Source: Spirochaetales bacterium (GTDB taxonomy: Bacteria; Spirochaetota; Spirochaetia; DAHUYW01). From it: DNA of 64,000 bases. The notes beneath the pieces were generated by a model that searched no databases, was not told the DNA's origin, and saw nothing but the letters and a program-made list of their open reading frames with translations. How positions within the stretch are numbered: position 1 is the first letter of the stretch; the number at the start of each line of letters is the position of its first letter. The DNA is taken from the NCBI GenBank assembly GCA_027306915.1, contig DAHUYW010000003.1:109655-173654 (forward strand). The letters are read 5' to 3'. Of this stretch, positions 1-8,751 are shown piece after piece. A program made the translations under genes and the position numbers.

Positions 1-299
1 CACGGCAGGACGGTGACTGGACGATGGAGGGGCCGCTTACCCTCGGCGAAGCGCTGTCGGCCGACGCGCACTACCGGACCGAGCGCGTCCGTCCGAATCT
101 CGAGAGCGCCGACATTCTCGTGGCGCCGGACGCCGAGGTAGCTTCCGCCATCGGTGAGACCCTCTCCTGGTTCGCGCGCTGCCGGTTTGCAACTCTCGCC
201 GTGGGCGCCTCGGCGCCGATCCTCCTCGCAGCGCAGAGCGATTCCTACGATACGCGCTTCAACTCGATCGCGCTTGCCAGCGTTGCGACGAGAGAGTAG
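1..299 (+). CDS. Phosphate butyryltransferase / phosphate acetyltransferase family, C-terminal part (5' end outside window)
   Basis: The reading frame is already open at base 3 and runs to a TAG at 297-299, so only about 98 C-terminal residues are present. The segment DGPL-like 'EGPLTLGEAL', then 'ADILVAPDAEVASAIGETL', then 'FNSIALA' just before the end, matches the C-terminal domain of the Ptb/Pta family. In that family the ADILV...P strand and the final SIALA helix help form the acyl-CoA site. These enzymes exchange CoA of an acyl-CoA for phosphate to give acyl phosphate, usually next to an acyl kinase in fermentation. The partner kinase is not visible. The nearby ATG at 24 is internal to the conserved domain and is not the true start. 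Butyryl and acetyl specificity cannot be separated from this fragment. Confidence 0.8.
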   Translation, partial: RQDGDWTMEGPLTLGEALSADAHYRTERVRPNLESADILVAPDAEVASAIGETLSWFARCRFATLAVGASAPILLAAQSDSYDTRFNSIALASVATRE

Positions 300-407
300 C
301 TTGACCATATGAGTTGAAACGGCGGGCGACTTACGCGGCAGGATTTGATATACTGACTGACGAGGTCGTGAAGACGGCGGGCATGTGTCTGCGGAGAGGG
401 AGTAACC

Positions 408-959
408 ATGCTTGTTGAAGCGGAAATCTGGACAGTTGCACGGACGGACCAGGGAAACGCGGTTCTCATCAAGCCGGTAGGGGGAGAGACGGCTGTTCCG
501 ATTTTCATAGGTCAGCCGGAGGCTCAATCCATCCTCATCGGTCTCGGCAATGTCCCCATGCCCCGCCCCTTAAGCCATGATCTGTTCATCATGATCATGA
601 AGAAGATCGGGATAATCCTCCAGAGGATCGAGATCACCGGGCTCAAAGAGGGGACCTTCTACGCCCAGCTCATAATCCAGCAGAGCGACGAGACTATCAT
701 CGTCGACTCGCGGCCCTCGGACGCGATAGCGCTTGCGGTGCGGGTCAAGTGCCCCATCTACATAGCCGAGGCGGTTGTCGACGAGGCCGGGATCTCGGTG
801 CATTCCATTACCGAAGACCAAGCGAAGGAAGCGGAGTCCCCTCAAGGAGAATCGCTCCAGACAAAGCTGCAGAAGGAGCTCGAAGAGGCGGTGGCCGAAG
901 AAAACTACGAACGCGCCGCCCAGATCCGGGATCAGCTCAAAGACCTGGAAAACCAATAG
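408..959 (+). CDS. Bifunctional nuclease (BFN/DUF151) domain protein with C-terminal UVR motif
   Basis: The 183-residue product starts at an ATG preceded by an AGGGAG ribosome site. Residues 1 to about 125 form a BFN (DUF151) domain, recognised by the N-terminal 'GNAVLIKPVGG' strand, 'PIFIGQPEAQSI' and 'VDSRPSDAIALAVR', a signature of the family. Residues about 153-183 form a UvrB/UvrC-type UVR motif (EEAVAEENYERAAQIRDQL), a short helical hairpin used for protein-protein contacts. BFN proteins have been reported to have DNase/RNase activity, but the cellular substrate here is unknown. The gene lies 17 bp upstream of the amylase-family gene and probably shares its transcript. Confidence 0.9.
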   Translation: MLVEAEIWTVARTDQGNAVLIKPVGGETAVPIFIGQPEAQSILIGLGNVPMPRPLSHDLFIMIMKKIGIILQRIEITGLKEGTFYAQLIIQQSDETIIVDSRPSDAIALAVRVKCPIYIAEAVVDEAGISVHSITEDQAKEAESPQGESLQTKLQKELEEAVAEENYERAAQIRDQLKDLENQ

Positions 960-976
960 CGCCACAAGGACGGCCA

Positions 977-3900
977 ATGGATGAGCACAGCCCCCTTCGC
1001 CTGCGACTACGATTGACCAAGCTCGCGGGAGACCGATCCAGATGCCGCGGCAGGGGAGCTCGGAGAGAGTTCCACATCGCTCGGGCGGTCCGCGGGCGGT
1101 ACGGGCTCGACGAGGGGCTGTATAGCAGCAGCGGCAACGTCATATTCGCGAACATTCACGCGGTGCGTCTCTTCGCGCAAAATATCAACTCCACCCGGGA
1201 CCTTGTTCGATTTCCCGAACAGGCGGTGAAGGCGGGCCAGATCAACGCCATGGCCCTCATCGACGAGATCCTGCACTACGTTGCGCATCTCTACCAGGAG
1301 CATACTGGCGTCCGCGTCTTCAAGGAGGCGCACGAGCGGCTGGTGCGAACCCTCGGAAAAGAGGTCGACGCGACCCTCGAGGCGTTCGTCGCCGAATTCC
1401 CTCCGCTCGCCGTGCACCGAAACGAGCTCTCGCCGAGCGCCTATCTTGCGGGGACCACCGGCGGCATTGCGAACCGCGAGGTGATCCTCGAGGAGCTCCT
1501 GCTTCTGTGGATAGCGAACGTCAATCCGGCCTTTGCGCCTTTCAGGGAGCTCTTCGACGACAGCTCCCTCGCGGAGCATTCGGCATATAAGAAGATCGTT
1601 GCGGAGCTTTCGGATTACTTCCGCGGCAAGCCCCCCTTCGGACCCGACAACGAGTCGGTCGTCGACATGCTGCGCAGGCCCGCTCTCGCGGTGCCTCACT
1701 CGCTGACGGGACAGCTACAGTACATCCGCGATCGCTGGGGGATGCTCCTCGGCCGGTTTCTCCTTCGCCTCCTTTCGAGCCTCGATCTTGTTCGAGAGGA
1801 GGAGGCAAGGTTTGGATGGGGCGCGCCGGGGCCGGCGCCCCAGAAGGCGCTCGCCTTCGGCGGAGCGGACCTCGAGCACGAACGCTTCAGCCCTGATCGT
1901 GAGTGGATGCCTCGGGTGGTCCTTATCGCAAAGAGCGCCCTCGTCTGGCTCGACCAGCTTTCCAAGCGCTACGGGCGCCCCATAGCTCGGCTTTCCGATA
2001 TACCCGACGAGGAGCTGGACCTCCTGAACGCTCAAGGTTTCACCGGCCTCTGGCTCATCGGGCTGTGGCAGCGGAGCAAGGCCTCTCGGCGAATCAAGCA
2101 GCTGTGCGGGAATCCCGAGGCGGAGGCCTCCGCCTATTCAATCGATTCCTACGCGATTGCGCAGGAGCTCGGCGGGTGGGACTCCTTAAGCTCTCTGCGC
2201 GAGCGCTGCTGGCGCAGGGGTATTCGCCTTGCTAGCGATATGGTTCCCAACCACACCGGAATAGACTCAACCTGGGTGGTCGAGCATCCTGAGCGCTTCA
2301 TCCAGACGAGCGAGCCTCCCTTCCCCTCCTACAGCTATGGAGGAGAGAATTTGAGCTCCATTCCGGGCGTCGGCATATTCCTCGAAGACCACTACTTCAC
2401 CAAGAGCGATGCGGCCGTCACCTTCAAGCGGCTTGATTTCAACACGGGCGAGGCGCGCTACATCTATCACGGCAACGACGGGACGCACACGCCGTGGAAC
2501 GACACGGCCCAGCTCAACTTCCTCGACCCTGCCGTACGGGAAGCCGTGATCCAGACCATTCTCCACGTCGCGCACAACTTCCCCATCATTCGCTTCGACG
2601 CCGCGATGACGCTCGCCAAACGGCACATCCAGCGCTTGTGGTACCCCGAGCCGGGCGCAGGGGGGGCCATTCCCTCCCGATCCGAGTACGGTATAACTAA
2701 GGAAGACTTCGAGAGCGCCATCCCGGTCGAGTTCTGGCGCGAGGTAGTGGATCGAGTAGCGAGCGAGCTCCCCGATACCCTCCTTCTCGCCGAAGCCTTC
2801 TGGATGATGGAAGGCTATTTCGTTCGAACCCTCGGCATGCATCGCGTCTACAACAGCGCCTTCATGAACATGCTTAAGAGCGAGGACAACGCGAGCTACC
2901 GGGCTACGATCAAGAACACCCTCGAATTCGATCCTGACATCCTCAAGCGCTTCGTCAACTTCATGAACAACCCCGATGAGGAGACCGCGATCGCCCAGTT
3001 TGGCAAGGGCGACAAGTACTTCGGGGTCTGCACCATGATGGTAACCATGCCCGGCCTTCCGATGTTCGGTCATGGTCAAATTGAAGGTTTCGCCGAAAAG
3101 TACGGGATGGAATACCGCCGGGCCTATCGCCAAGAAGTGCCCGACGAAGATCTCGTTCGTCGCCATGAGCGGGAGATCTTTCCCCTCATGAAGGAGCGCC
3201 ATCTCTTTGCCGAAGTCGGTTCCTTCCGTCTCTACGATTTCTACACCTCCAATCAGACCGTCGACGAGAACGTGTTCGCCTACTCGAATCGCTGCGGCGA
3301 GGAGAGCGCGCTCGTCGTTTACAACAACCGCATCGAGCGCACCGCCGGCTGGATCAATCGCTCGGTTCCGTACGCCCTCAAGGAGCCCGGCAGCGGCAAG
3401 CGCAAGGTCAGCACCACGCTCGCCTCGGCCCTCGGTCTCCACGGCGAAGGCGAGCGTTATGCTGTCCTGCGCGAACAGCGAAGCGGTCTCTCCTTCATCA
3501 GGTCGAGCGGCGAGCTTTGCGAGCGCGGGCTCTACGTTGAGCTCGCAGGCTACCAGACTCAGGTCTTCCTGCGCATCTTCGAGGTACAGGACAACGAGCA
3601 GCATCACTACGGCAGACTTGCCGCCAAGCTTTCGGGCAGAGGGGTTCCCGATGTCGATGCTGCCTTGAGGGAGATCTTCCTCGAGCCCGTCCACCTTGCC
3701 TTCTCGCGGGTGATGAACGCCTCGCTTCTCGCACGCCTCGCCGGGGCCGCCGGGGAAGAGAAGAAGTCCCTCCTCGAGAGCCTTGGGCCCGACTACCGCG
3801 AGTTTCTCCGGCTCGGGAGCGACTACTCGAGCGGTGATTTCCGGGAGGAGATAGTCGGCCGGATGGAGCGCAGTGTCGGTGCTGTCCGCGAGGTGGTCGC

Positions 3901-4582
3901 TCTCGCGAATGGTTCGCTCCCCGCGCTCGAGGGCTATGCGAGCTATCTCGGGGTCGGCCTGCAACTGAACCGCTACGCGCCTCATCTCCTTCTCTGTGTC
4001 GCGCTCCTCAAACCGATCGGGGCGATCGTCCCTGGGGAGCTCGCCGCCCAGAGCCGAAGTCTCATCGACGAGTGGTCGCTGGGGCCGCTCTGCGAGACCT
4101 CCCTCCGCGATGCCGGGGCGCCTCGCTCGCTCTTGCCTCGCCTGGTACAGCTCATCAAGATCCTCGTGCGGCAGCAGGACTGGCTGCGCGAGAGCGATCC
4201 GTCGCAGAGCGGCTACTCCGCGATGGTTCGCTTCCTTTCCGATCCCGAGACGCAGGGCTACCTCGGCGTCAATCGATATGAAGAGGTTCTCTGGTTCAAC
4301 CGCGAGGCCTACTTGGACCTTGTGTGGTGGATCTCGGCGGCCGCAGCAGCCGGCGCTTTGGAAGGGACCGAGGCGGCAGAGGAAGCGAAAACGGCGATAG
4401 GACGGATCTTCAGCATCGTGCAGGACTGGCTTCGGATCCTCGACGAATCTGAGTATAGAGTAGACAAGCTGGTCGCATCTCTCCGATCGCTTCACGAGAC
4501 GAGAGAACGCTCGGCCGCCGCCGCGAAGAGAGCCTCGTCGCGCAAGCGCGGAACGCCCACGCCGAAATCCGGCGCTCATTGA
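977..4582 (+). CDS. Very large GH13 alpha-amylase-family protein with long N- and C-terminal extensions
   Basis: I start it at the ATG at 977, 7 nt after AAGGA, rather than at the open frame extending back into the previous gene; this gives 1201 residues. GH13 motifs appear in order: region I 'DMVPNHTG' near residue 421, region II 'IIRFDAAM' with the nucleophile Asp near 540, region III 'LLLAEAFW' with the acid/base Glu near 605, and region IV as 'NNPDE' near 667, where most members have NHD. The catalytic triad therefore looks complete but the region IV His is replaced by Pro. About 320 residues precede the barrel and about 450 follow it without a recognised domain. No signal peptide is seen, so a cytosolic role in glycogen or oligosaccharide turnover is an inference. 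Transglycosylase and hydrolase activity cannot be separated. Confidence 0.85.
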   Translation: MDEHSPLRLRLRLTKLAGDRSRCRGRGARREFHIARAVRGRYGLDEGLYSSSGNVIFANIHAVRLFAQNINSTRDLVRFPEQAVKAGQINAMALIDEILHYVAHLYQEHTGVRVFKEAHERLVRTLGKEVDATLEAFVAEFPPLAVHRNELSPSAYLAGTTGGIANREVILEELLLLWIANVNPAFAPFRELFDDSSLAEHSAYKKIVAELSDYFRGKPPFGPDNESVVDMLRRPALAVPHSLTGQLQYIRDRWGMLLGRFLLRLLSSLDLVREEEARFGWGAPGPAPQKALAFGGADLEHERFSPDREWMPRVVLIAKSALVWLDQLSKRYGRPIARLSDIPDEELDLLNAQGFTGLWLIGLWQRSKASRRIKQLCGNPEAEASAYSIDSYAIAQELGGWDSLSSLRERCWRRGIRLASDMVPNHTGIDSTWVVEHPERFIQTSEPPFPSYSYGGENLSSIPGVGIFLEDHYFTKSDAAVTFKRLDFNTGEARYIYHGNDGTHTPWNDTAQLNFLDPAVREAVIQTILHVAHNFPIIRFDAAMTLAKRHIQRLWYPEPGAGGAIPSRSEYGITKEDFESAIPVEFWREVVDRVASELPDTLLLAEAFWMMEGYFVRTLGMHRVYNSAFMNMLKSEDNASYRATIKNTLEFDPDILKRFVNFMNNPDEETAIAQFGKGDKYFGVCTMMVTMPGLPMFGHGQIEGFAEKYGMEYRRAYRQEVPDEDLVRRHEREIFPLMKERHLFAEVGSFRLYDFYTSNQTVDENVFAYSNRCGEESALVVYNNRIERTAGWINRSVPYALKEPGSGKRKVSTTLASALGLHGEGERYAVLREQRSGLSFIRSSGELCERGLYVELAGYQTQVFLRIFEVQDNEQHHYGRLAAKLSGRGVPDVDAALREIFLEPVHLAFSRVMNASLLARLAGAAGEEKKSLLESLGPDYREFLRLGSDYSSGDFREEIVGRMERSVGAVREVVALANGSLPALEGYASYLGVGLQLNRYAPHLLLCVALLKPIGAIVPGELAAQSRSLIDEWSLGPLCETSLRDAGAPRSLLPRLVQLIKILVRQQDWLRESDPSQSGYSAMVRFLSDPETQGYLGVNRYEEVLWFNREAYLDLVWWISAAAAAGALEGTEAAEEAKTAIGRIFSIVQDWLRILDESEYRVDKLVASLRSLHETRERSAAAAKRASSRKRGTPTPKSGAH

Positions 4583-4616
4583 CGGCCGTAACCGCTAGAC
4601 GGTAGTATTGCTCCCC

Positions 4617-5303
4617 ATGAAAAGCACCATGTTGATCACCGGGAAAGAGACTCCGCTCGGCGCTGCGCTCGTCGAGCGTGCGCTCGCGGATGACCGAGCG
4701 GTCATTGCCACGACGGACGTCGCACCCCGCAAGCGCAGCCGGCGAGGCAAGGAACGCGAGGATAAGGAGGCTGACCGGCGGCTCCTTCTGGTACCGTGGA
4801 CCAAACAATCGGCCCTCTCGGCGAGGAACATTATTCTGCGCGGCGTGTCTACCTTTAATTCGATCGATGAAGCCGTCATCGTGCACGGCCTCGCCCGGGA
4901 ATCCCGCCCGCTTCACGAGCTCACCCTGACGGCGATCCAGCAGGGAATCGACGTGCTCGTAAAGGGCGAGCTCTTTCTTATCCGGGAAGTGCTTCATTAC
5001 TTTCTGCGCAAGCGAGGGGGAGTCCTCTCCCTCGTGCTCAATACCGAGGGTGATGAAGCCCTCTCCACGATCGACTCGGCGGCGGTCGCGAGCTTCAGCG
5101 CCGTGGTCAAGGCAGTCATGAACACCTACCAGAACGAGCCGGTGATCATCAACGGCTTCGAGACCGCATCGGCCGACATGGAGGAGTTTGCTGCCTTCAT
5201 CTTGAGCAGCTCGGGCGATCGGTCGCGAAACGGCGGCGGCAAGATCTATCGTTTCTCCGACAAGACGGGCTTTCGCCCGTTCGCTTCTCGAAGAAGAACG
5301 TAG
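4617..5303 (+). CDS. NAD(P)-binding Rossmann-fold / SDR-like protein
   Basis: The product is about 228 residues from the ATG at 4617; a TTG at 4608 and an ATG at 4629 are alternatives and none has a strong ribosome site. The N-terminus 'MLITGKETPLGAALVERAL' resembles the TGxxxxxG dinucleotide-binding loop of short-chain dehydrogenases. After that the match weakens: I see no clear YxxxK catalytic pair, and the protein has a basic linker (residues about 40-52) before the next strand. It may be a non-catalytic Rossmann protein. It sits 34 bp after the amylase-family gene in the same orientation, so cotranscription is likely. The function is not known. Confidence 0.6.
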   Translation: MKSTMLITGKETPLGAALVERALADDRAVIATTDVAPRKRSRRGKEREDKEADRRLLLVPWTKQSALSARNIILRGVSTFNSIDEAVIVHGLARESRPLHELTLTAIQQGIDVLVKGELFLIREVLHYFLRKRGGVLSLVLNTEGDEALSTIDSAAVASFSAVVKAVMNTYQNEPVIINGFETASADMEEFAAFILSSSGDRSRNGGGKIYRFSDKTGFRPFASRRRT

Positions 5304-5312
5304 CCGGATGTG

Positions 5313-5354
5313 GACGGCGGAAGAGCGGAGACCGCGGTCCGTCTGCGTTTTTTC
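5313..5354 (+). terminator. Possible intrinsic terminator after the Rossmann-fold gene
   Basis: An outer stem GACGG/CCGTC encloses an inner GCGG-aga-CCGC hairpin and is followed after four bases by six T residues (5349-5354). It lies just after the stop codon at 5303 and before the symporter gene. The outer stem is short and interrupted, so the call is tentative. Confidence 0.4.
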
Positions 5355-5464
5355 CCGCCGGACCTCGACGAGGCGTTGCAGGGGCAAGAGCGTGCCGTGC
5401 CGAGCCTGCTTCGGCAGAACGGTCACAATTGACTAACATCGAAGGAAACAGCTAAGGTTGCCGA

Positions 5465-6697
5465 ATGAAAATCTGGGTGAAGCTGCTGTTGGGAAGCGCT
5501 GTCGGGATAGCTCTCGGTCTTTTTCTCCCGCTCAACGATGGGGCAACCGCTAAGGTCCTTTCCACCGTCTCCGAGGTAATCCTCTCCATCGGGAAATGGG
5601 TGATCTTTCCCCTCGTGTTCTTCTCGCTTGCGGTCGGGACCTTCGAGCTGCGGCAAGAGAAGAAGGTGCTGCGCGTTTACGGACGAATGCTTCTCTACAT
5701 CGCGGGAGGAGCGCTCGCTCTCGTCATCGTCGGCGTCATCTCCGTGATCGCCTTCTCTCCCGCGCGTATCCCAATCATCGACGAGGCGCACGTCGCCCTT
5801 TCCATTCCCAGCTTCACCAGCATCCTTTTCCAGCTCTTCCCGGCGAATTTGTTTCTGATCTTCACGGACAAGGGCGACTACCTGTTTCCGATAGCGTTTC
5901 TCGCCTTCTTTCTCGGACTCAACTTCACGTTTGACAGGCTGATCACTAAGCCGGCCACCCAGCTGTTCGACTCTCTCTCGCGCATCTTCTACCACATCAA
6001 CAGCTTCATCTCCGAGATTATTGCAGTCGGCATGATAGCGCTCGCGGCTTTTTTTGTCGTCGGTATTCGAGCCGATTCCGATTTCGGCTTGTTTTCTCAG
6101 CTCATCATCGTCCTCGGGATCGACACCGTTATCATCGTCTTCGGGATCTTCCCGATCCTCCTCTATTATCTCGGCGAGAAAGAGAATCCCTACCGGTGGC
6201 TGTACGGTACCGTTGCGTCGGGGCTCACGGGCTTCTTGTCCGGGAATACCTACTTCTCGTTGTCGATGCTCATCCGCCACGGCAAGGAAAGCCACGGGGT
6301 TCCCCGCAAGGTCGGTGCGACCACCTTCCCCTTCGCGGTTCTCTTCGGCCGCATCGGAACGGCCTTCGTGACCGCGGTCTCCTTCATGATAGTCCTCAAA
6401 TCCTACTCCAGTCTCGGCGTCTCCTTGTTCCAGGCGCTCTTGGTGGTGGGGCTGTCTTTCCTCGTAACCTTTCTCCTCGGCTCGGTTCCGGGCGCCGGGA
6501 GCTTCGTGGCGCTGTCGGTAGTCTGCGGGATGTACGGGAGGGGACTTGAACAGGGCTTCCTCATCTTGAAGCCGGTCGCTCCGATTCTCATAAGCTTCGG
6601 CACCCTCATTGACGTTCTATCGGCCGCCCTCATGTCGCTCCTTGTCGCGCGGCACGAAGAGGTCCAGAAAGAGATCGACGCGAAAGACTACGTCTAA
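5465..6697 (+). CDS. Dicarboxylate/amino acid:cation symporter (DAACS/GltP family)
   Basis: The 410-residue protein is very hydrophobic, with about eight membrane helices and re-entrant regions typical of the glutamate/dicarboxylate transporter family. The N-terminus 'KIWVKLLLGSAVGIALGLF', followed by 'GKWVIFPLVFFSLAVGTFEL', is the usual opening of this family. The C-terminal half carries 'GAGSFVALSVVCGMYGRGL' and 'LIDVLSAALMSLLVA', corresponding to the substrate and cation sites of the family. It should import acidic amino acids or C4 dicarboxylates with Na+ or H+ at the inner membrane. The length fits the family. It stands alone, with a different gene pair downstream on the opposite strand. 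Confidence 0.88.
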   Translation: MKIWVKLLLGSAVGIALGLFLPLNDGATAKVLSTVSEVILSIGKWVIFPLVFFSLAVGTFELRQEKKVLRVYGRMLLYIAGGALALVIVGVISVIAFSPARIPIIDEAHVALSIPSFTSILFQLFPANLFLIFTDKGDYLFPIAFLAFFLGLNFTFDRLITKPATQLFDSLSRIFYHINSFISEIIAVGMIALAAFFVVGIRADSDFGLFSQLIIVLGIDTVIIVFGIFPILLYYLGEKENPYRWLYGTVASGLTGFLSGNTYFSLSMLIRHGKESHGVPRKVGATTFPFAVLFGRIGTAFVTAVSFMIVLKSYSSLGVSLFQALLVVGLSFLVTFLLGSVPGAGSFVALSVVCGMYGRGLEQGFLILKPVAPILISFGTLIDVLSAALMSLLVARHEEVQKEIDAKDYV

Positions 6698-6773
6698 CAG
6701 GGTTGCTCAAGATCGTGAAGGAAGCGCGCACAGTCGGGCGACAAGTGCGGCGTCTGGCTGCGAGGTGACCGGC

Positions 6774-7430
6774 TCACAAGCTGAAGCGGAATCCGATGTT
6801 CCCGTCGATCATCATTTGATCCCAAAATGGGAGCCCCTCTCCGTCCCAGAGATGGAAGATAGGGAAGAAGCTTCGGAGGCGCAGCTCGAGCGCCAGCCCG
6901 GATAGAACCTGCCAGTCAAAAAACACCTGCGCCGTCGGATAGAAGAAGCGCCCCTTTCCGAACAGGTAGGCGCTCATTGCGCCCGCCTCGCTTCCGCCCG
7001 TTCCCCACGAGACCGTAGGAACGCGCAACATCAGCGCGGGCGACACCCCGACGCCGATCGCCGTCTGTTTCGAAAGGGTGAAGGTGTAGCGAATTGGAAG
7101 ATCGAGAAGAATCCCCAGATACCACACTGAATTCGCGAACTCGATCTCCGTGGGAACCGCTCGCGTCGGATCGGAGTAGACCTGCAGCTGATATTGCGTT
7201 CCGGTGAAGTCGAGCTCGGGCGCGAAGGAGATGGCTGGGGTTATTGCGATAGGGACGGCAATACCAAGGGTATCGAGCAGCGGGCTTGGCGCACCTTCGG
7301 ACGACGAGTTCCCGAGCCAGAGAAGGCCCGCGCGCGCCTCGATGCTTTTCACCGAGAGTGCCCCCGCGGGGACAAGCAGCGCCGCGAACATCAGCATCGC
7401 GCATGCAAAGGGTCTTGCGCCGAATCCCAC
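6774..7430 (-). CDS. Secreted outer-membrane beta-barrel-like protein
   Basis: I chose a GTG start at 7430: AAGGAG lies 7 nt upstream (7438-7443) and the resulting N-terminus is a good signal peptide (GARPFACAMLMFAALLVPAGA, cleavage near residue 26). An ATG at 7463 has no ribosome site and would spoil the signal. The 218-residue product has alternating hydrophobic/polar strands, repeated 'LELRLRSFFP' and 'GNIGFRFSL' type segments, and ends in an aromatic/hydrophobic strand (FRFSL), the pattern of small outer-membrane barrels. No family is recognised. It follows the lipoprotein gene on the same strand by 43 bp. Confidence 0.6.
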   Translation of the reverse strand: MGFGARPFACAMLMFAALLVPAGALSVKSIEARAGLLWLGNSSSEGAPSPLLDTLGIAVPIAITPAISFAPELDFTGTQYQLQVYSDPTRAVPTEIEFANSVWYLGILLDLPIRYTFTLSKQTAIGVGVSPALMLRVPTVSWGTGGSEAGAMSAYLFGKGRFFYPTAQVFFDWQVLSGLALELRLRSFFPIFHLWDGEGLPFWDQMMIDGNIGFRFSL

Positions 7431-7473
7431 CTCGTTGCTCCTTGTGGACTGACTATACCACATCCGGCGGCCA

Positions 7474-8745
7474 TTATCGCTTCGGCTCCCTCTGTCCGTG
7501 GACCGCGGATCGCGCTCCGACCGCCGGCGCGGCCGTTCGAACGAAGAGCCCTGCCGCTCCCACCTCGGTGAAGCGCTGGCGCTCCCAGGCGATGACCAGC
7601 TGTTTTCCGTCGCACCAGAGATCGGTATAGGCGTAGCCTGGTGGAAGGAGGGGGAGGGGAATGGATTGCGGCCGGGCGGCCGCGGAATCCCCTTCGCCCC
7701 TCGGCTCGGGGAGCAAGGGCGACTCGGAGGCGCCACCGGCGACAACGACCTTGTCCGCCGCGAGCGCGTAGTATGCGCTCCCGTCGCGGAACACCGGCAC
7801 GGTCAGAAGATCGGCATCCCCGGCAAAGAGCTTCTTCGCCGGTCCGGCCCGGTAGCGATCCAGCCACGCGAGCGCGGGCTTCCTCACGAGATAGTCGATG
7901 ACCGTCGCTCGTCCTGCCGTCTCCGCAATGACCGCGTTGATCGCCTGCAGGGGTCGGGGGGCCGCGCTGATGGAGCGATAGCCGTAGGAGTCGAAGAAGG
8001 CGCGGCGCGACATCGTCTGCTCCGCCCCGTTCTCGGGTGCGTACATCTCGTACCTGAACTCGATCCGGCGTGGAGTAGTTCGCTTCCACGACATGGCCCA
8101 CCGGCCGTTGGGAAGGTGCACCACGTCGGAGGCCTCCCAACCTGCCTTCGTGAGCGGTAGGGCTTCGGCCGTGAGCGAGCCGTCCGCCGGATCGATGCGC
8201 GCCAACGAGACCGGCGGAGAGAGCGGCGACGGCGTTTCGAAGAGCGTGTTCCGATACAGATCGACGAGCACGTCGGGCCCGTCGGCATAGATTCCGTTGA
8301 TGGTGCGCCCGGCAAACAGAGCCCGATCTTCGAAGGAGGCCGTCTCCGACGTGGTGAATGGGTCCACCGCGAGGGCAACTACGCCCCAGCCGTTGACCGC
8401 GAGAAAGAGGCGCCCTTCCATCTGCAGGAATCCGGCAATGCGCGACTGTACGGTCCATGGCAGGAAGGGGACGCCTGAGTCTACGGGCCCGTCGCTCGGA
8501 CGCAGCCCTCCGTCGTCGAGGAGGTACCAAGCGCCGGGCGCGGGCGAAACGGATTGGATAGACGACGAGAGCGTGGTCGGTTGGCGGAGCGACCCGGAGT
8601 CCGGCACTCTGAGAGCCGCCTCCCTGCCGCCTGCGGAGCACGAAAGAAGCGCCGCGCACCCCGCGAACGCCGCAGCGAGCAGGTGCCGCCCCACGGGCCG
8701 ACCCCTGTCGCGATTGCCCGCGAGCCTTCCGACTGCCATGTGCAT
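7474..8745 (-). CDS. Hypothetical lipoprotein, probable beta-propeller-like repeats
   Basis: The 423-residue protein has an N-terminal arginine-rich stretch, a hydrophobic core and a lipobox-like 'AALLSC' near residue 36, so it is probably a lipoprotein. Starts at 8745 and 8739 are both possible. The body has repeated strand-turn units such as 'GRLFLAVNGWGVVAL', 'GPDVLVDLYRN' and 'WCDGKQLVIAWERQRF', which suggest a propeller-like fold, but I recognise no family. It begins 7 bp after the proS stop codon and is likely translated from the proS transcript. The function is unknown. Confidence 0.65.
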   Translation of the reverse strand: MHMAVGRLAGNRDRGRPVGRHLLAAAFAGCAALLSCSAGGREAALRVPDSGSLRQPTTLSSSIQSVSPAPGAWYLLDDGGLRPSDGPVDSGVPFLPWTVQSRIAGFLQMEGRLFLAVNGWGVVALAVDPFTTSETASFEDRALFAGRTINGIYADGPDVLVDLYRNTLFETPSPLSPPVSLARIDPADGSLTAEALPLTKAGWEASDVVHLPNGRWAMSWKRTTPRRIEFRYEMYAPENGAEQTMSRRAFFDSYGYRSISAAPRPLQAINAVIAETAGRATVIDYLVRKPALAWLDRYRAGPAKKLFAGDADLLTVPVFRDGSAYYALAADKVVVAGGASESPLLPEPRGEGDSAAARPQSIPLPLLPPGYAYTDLWCDGKQLVIAWERQRFTEVGAAGLFVRTAAPAVGARSAVHGQREPKR

Positions 8746-8751
8746 CAGGCG

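Noticed and set aside
2267..4579. A 770-codon open frame on the minus strand opposite the GH13 gene.
   Set aside because: GH13 motifs lie on the plus strand over the whole stretch, and the antisense translation shows no family or ribosome site.
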